Below are positions 4,419 to 6,155 of a DNA stretch of 6,155 nt, in pieces. Position 1 is the first letter of the stretch. Each line of letters opens with the position of its first letter. A model generated the notes under the pieces. The model worked only from the letters and a program-made list of their open reading frames with translations. It had not been told where the DNA came from and ran no database searches. This DNA comes from UBA9715 sp045614225 (GTDB taxonomy: Bacteria > Actinomycetota > Coriobacteriia > Coriobacteriales > Eggerthellaceae). Location: assembly GCA_045614225.1 (NCBI GenBank), contig JAZLCO010000135.1:1-6155 (forward strand), read 5' to 3'. Position numbers and translations under genes: made by a program.

Positions 4419-6155
4419 TTACGCCTCCATCTCTGCTTCGAGGGTGAAGTTGCGGAACGAGCCCTCGGCGAAGCGATCCTTCGGGTTCGCCGGCTCAGGC
4501 AGCGCAATCTCTTCCAGTTCGCACTTGTACACCTTGCACAGGTAGCACTTGGACTGGTTGCCGAAGCCCGTGTCGCCGCACTCGGAAGGCAAGACGACGT
4601 TGATGTTGCGGGCATAGGTTGCGAAGCAGCCTTCACCTTGATCCTCGGGGTCTGCCTCGGGGAACCACCAACCGTGGTCTGCCTGGACGACGCGCGGGTC
4701 GACGATCGGGGTGATGTGAGCACGCTCGCGGCAACGGCCGATCGGGCTCTCGATCCAGCACCAGTCGCCTTCCTCGATGCCGCGCTCAGCAGCTGCATCG
4801 GGATGAATCTCGAAGCGCGGGTCGGGATAGTTCGAACGCAGGCGCTTCATCTGGCGATGCTCGGAGTGGAACGACTCATAGTGACGGGCGCCCGTGGTCA
4901 GGACCAGGTTGTACTCCTTGTACAGCTCAGGCTGGCTGTAGGGGCTCATCGGCGGCTCAGCGTAGTACGGCAGCGGCTTCTGGCCCCAGCGCTGGAGCAG
5001 CAGCGAGTACAGCTCGATGCGGCCGGTAATGGTGTTGAAGCCCAGGCCACCGTCGGGGCGCTGCTCGCCGTTGGCATACTTGAAGTAGTGGAACTCGGGG
5101 TAAATCCAGTTGAGCTTGCGGCTGTCGTCGTAGGTGATTCCGGCTTCCTGGATGAGGTAGCTGAAGTACTCTTCGAGCGTCTCGCCCGGCCAGAGGTCCT
5201 TGTTCCAGCGGCGGCCGAGTTCCCAGTTGATCTGGAAGTCGTCCTTGGACTCGCCCATCGGCTCGCAAGCCTTGTTGGTGTTCTGGATGTAGTACCAAAC
5301 CGAACGCAGGCCTTCGCGCTCCGGGTAGAAGCACAGCGGCAGGACGACGTCGCAGTTGGCCATCAGGGTCGGGGTCATGAAGCAGTCGACGCCGACGACG
5401 AAGTCGCAGTTCTTGAGACCCTTCTCGACGCGCGGCTCGGGGTCCTGAGCGCAGCATGCCAGCGGGTTGGTCGACTGGATCCAAGCAGCATGAATCTTGA
5501 ACGGACGGCCGGTGACCAGCTGGTCGATCATCGAGTCAGCCTGGCACTGGACCATGCCGGAGTTCGTGATCATCTCGTAGGTCGAACCGATGCGCTCCTT
5601 CTCCTGCTGCGGGGTGAAGACCTCGCGGGGATCTGGCGGCAGCCAAACTTCGGTGTTGTACGGGTCGTGAACCGTGATCATGCCGCCCGGTCGGTCGACC
5701 TGGCCGGTGATGCACCACAGGTTGTGAACAGCCTGCGAGGCGGTGATGCATTGCAGGTTCATGTCGAGCGCGAGGCCCCACTGAACAGCCGTGGGCTGCT
5801 CGGCCATCATCTTCGACTCCTGGATGATGTCTTCCTTTTCCAGCCAGCACACCTCGGCTGCCTGGTCGAGGTCGTAGGGCTTTACAGCCTCGTAGTACTC
5901 GTCGAAGCCATAGCACCAGCGGTCGACGAAGTCGGCATCGTAGAGGTTGTTCTCGATGATGTACTTGCTCATCGCGAGAGCCAGCATCGAGTCGGTCCCC
6001 GGACGCAGCTGCAACCACAGTTCCGCGCGCGACGCGAGCCAGGTCAGGCGAGGGTCAACGACGACGAGCTTCGAACCGCGCTGCATGCAGTCGACGACCC
6101 AGTGGCCCAGATTGCCGTCGGCGTTGGCAATCAGCGGGTTGTTGGCCCAGATGAA
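4419..6155 (-). CDS. Molybdopterin (bis-MGD) oxidoreductase catalytic subunit, C-terminal 578 aa
   Basis: This is a DMSO-reductase-superfamily large subunit whose N-terminal part lies beyond the window edge. The reading frame is open to 6155 (FIWANNPLIANADG at the visible start); the ATG at 6086 is an internal methionine. Residues below count from the visible start. VVVDPRLT is at 31-38 and the family signature LRPGTD at 50-55. The cofactor-binding region NLWCITGQVDRPGG is at 145-158, and FMTPTLMANCDVVLP at 259-273. The C-terminal molybdopterin-dinucleotide domain runs from about 415, with LTTGARHYES (420-429) and HGWWFPE (494-500). The Fe-S motif, the molybdenum ligand and any Tat signal would be in the missing part, so substrate class and location are undecided. 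HGWWFPE and the short Fe-S partner make me think of catechol dehydroxylase or pyrogallol transhydroxylase relatives. The sequence is unusually cysteine-rich, including C526, C537, C540 and C545 near the end. Confidence 0.92.
   Translation of the reverse strand, partial: FIWANNPLIANADGNLGHWVVDCMQRGSKLVVVDPRLTWLASRAELWLQLRPGTDSMLALAMSKYIIENNLYDADFVDRWCYGFDEYYEAVKPYDLDQAAEVCWLEKEDIIQESKMMAEQPTAVQWGLALDMNLQCITASQAVHNLWCITGQVDRPGGMITVHDPYNTEVWLPPDPREVFTPQQEKERIGSTYEMITNSGMVQCQADSMIDQLVTGRPFKIHAAWIQSTNPLACCAQDPEPRVEKGLKNCDFVVGVDCFMTPTLMANCDVVLPLCFYPEREGLRSVWYYIQNTNKACEPMGESKDDFQINWELGRRWNKDLWPGETLEEYFSYLIQEAGITYDDSRKLNWIYPEFHYFKYANGEQRPDGGLGFNTITGRIELYSLLLQRWGQKPLPYYAEPPMSPYSQPELYKEYNLVLTTGARHYESFHSEHRQMKRLRSNYPDPRFEIHPDAAAERGIEEGDWCWIESPIGRCRERAHITPIVDPRVVQADHGWWFPEADPEDQGEGCFATYARNINVVLPSECGDTGFGNQSKCYLCKVYKCELEEIALPEPANPKDRFAEGSFRNFTLEAEMEA

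Noticed and set aside
4388..4798. Minus-strand frame overlapping the end of the catalytic subunit gene, and others at 4957-5484 and 5536-6018
   Set aside because: Out-of-frame readings of the molybdoenzyme gene with Ser/Arg-rich or Arg/His-rich composition and no motif.
1..6155. CRISPR array, tRNA, rRNA or riboswitch
   Set aside because: No regularly spaced repeats, no cloverleaf-like sequence and no conserved riboswitch core were seen in the gaps, which are all short.

Overview
The window looks like accessory metabolism from a high-GC anaerobic actinobacterium. The best fit is the family Eggerthellaceae (Eggerthella, Gordonibacter, Adlercreutzia or relatives). I infer this from the combination of a DMSO-reductase-superfamily molybdenum enzyme, a small cytoplasmic ferredoxin-like partner, a pair of near-duplicate MFS transporters, and the GC-rich coding sequence. 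No rRNA or marker gene is present to prove it. Every gene I can support lies on the minus strand, so transcription runs from high to low coordinates.

Layout in transcription order. (1) 6155-4419: the C-terminal 578 residues of a molybdopterin (bis-MGD) oxidoreductase catalytic subunit, whose start lies outside the window. (2) 4415-4056: a 119-residue protein with cysteine motifs for two [4Fe-4S] clusters, 3 nt after the catalytic gene. (3) A hairpin with a short U-tract at 4035-4004, probably a leaky terminator. (4) 3979-3746: a 77-residue zinc-ribbon protein. It overlaps by 8 nt (5) 3753-3397, a 118-residue unrecognised protein with five cysteines and many aromatic residues. (6) 3334-1976: MFS transporter 2, followed by a strong intrinsic terminator at 1952-1915. 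(7) A roughly 235-bp regulatory gap, then 1679-327: MFS transporter 1, about 79% identical to transporter 2 by hand alignment, with its own intrinsic terminator at 278-243. (8) 240-1: the left end and first 30 codons of an IS200/IS605-family tnpA, with stacked hairpins and a leader that can hide the tnpA ribosome binding site.

Inferred working model: one or both MFS carriers import (or exchange) a small organic substrate. A soluble two-subunit Mo/Fe-S enzyme then reduces or dehydroxylates it in the cytoplasm, with electrons passing through the small two-cluster subunit. No signal peptide or membrane anchor is visible on the small subunit, but the N-terminus of the large subunit is missing, so the location is not settled. 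The layout resembles the catechol dehydroxylase and pyrogallol-transhydroxylase-like loci of gut Actinobacteria, but the substrate cannot be read from the sequence. The least explained part is the translationally coupled zinc-ribbon plus Cys/Trp-rich protein pair between the enzyme and the transporter. The rest of the window holds no RNA genes, no CRISPR array and no convincing plus-strand genes.
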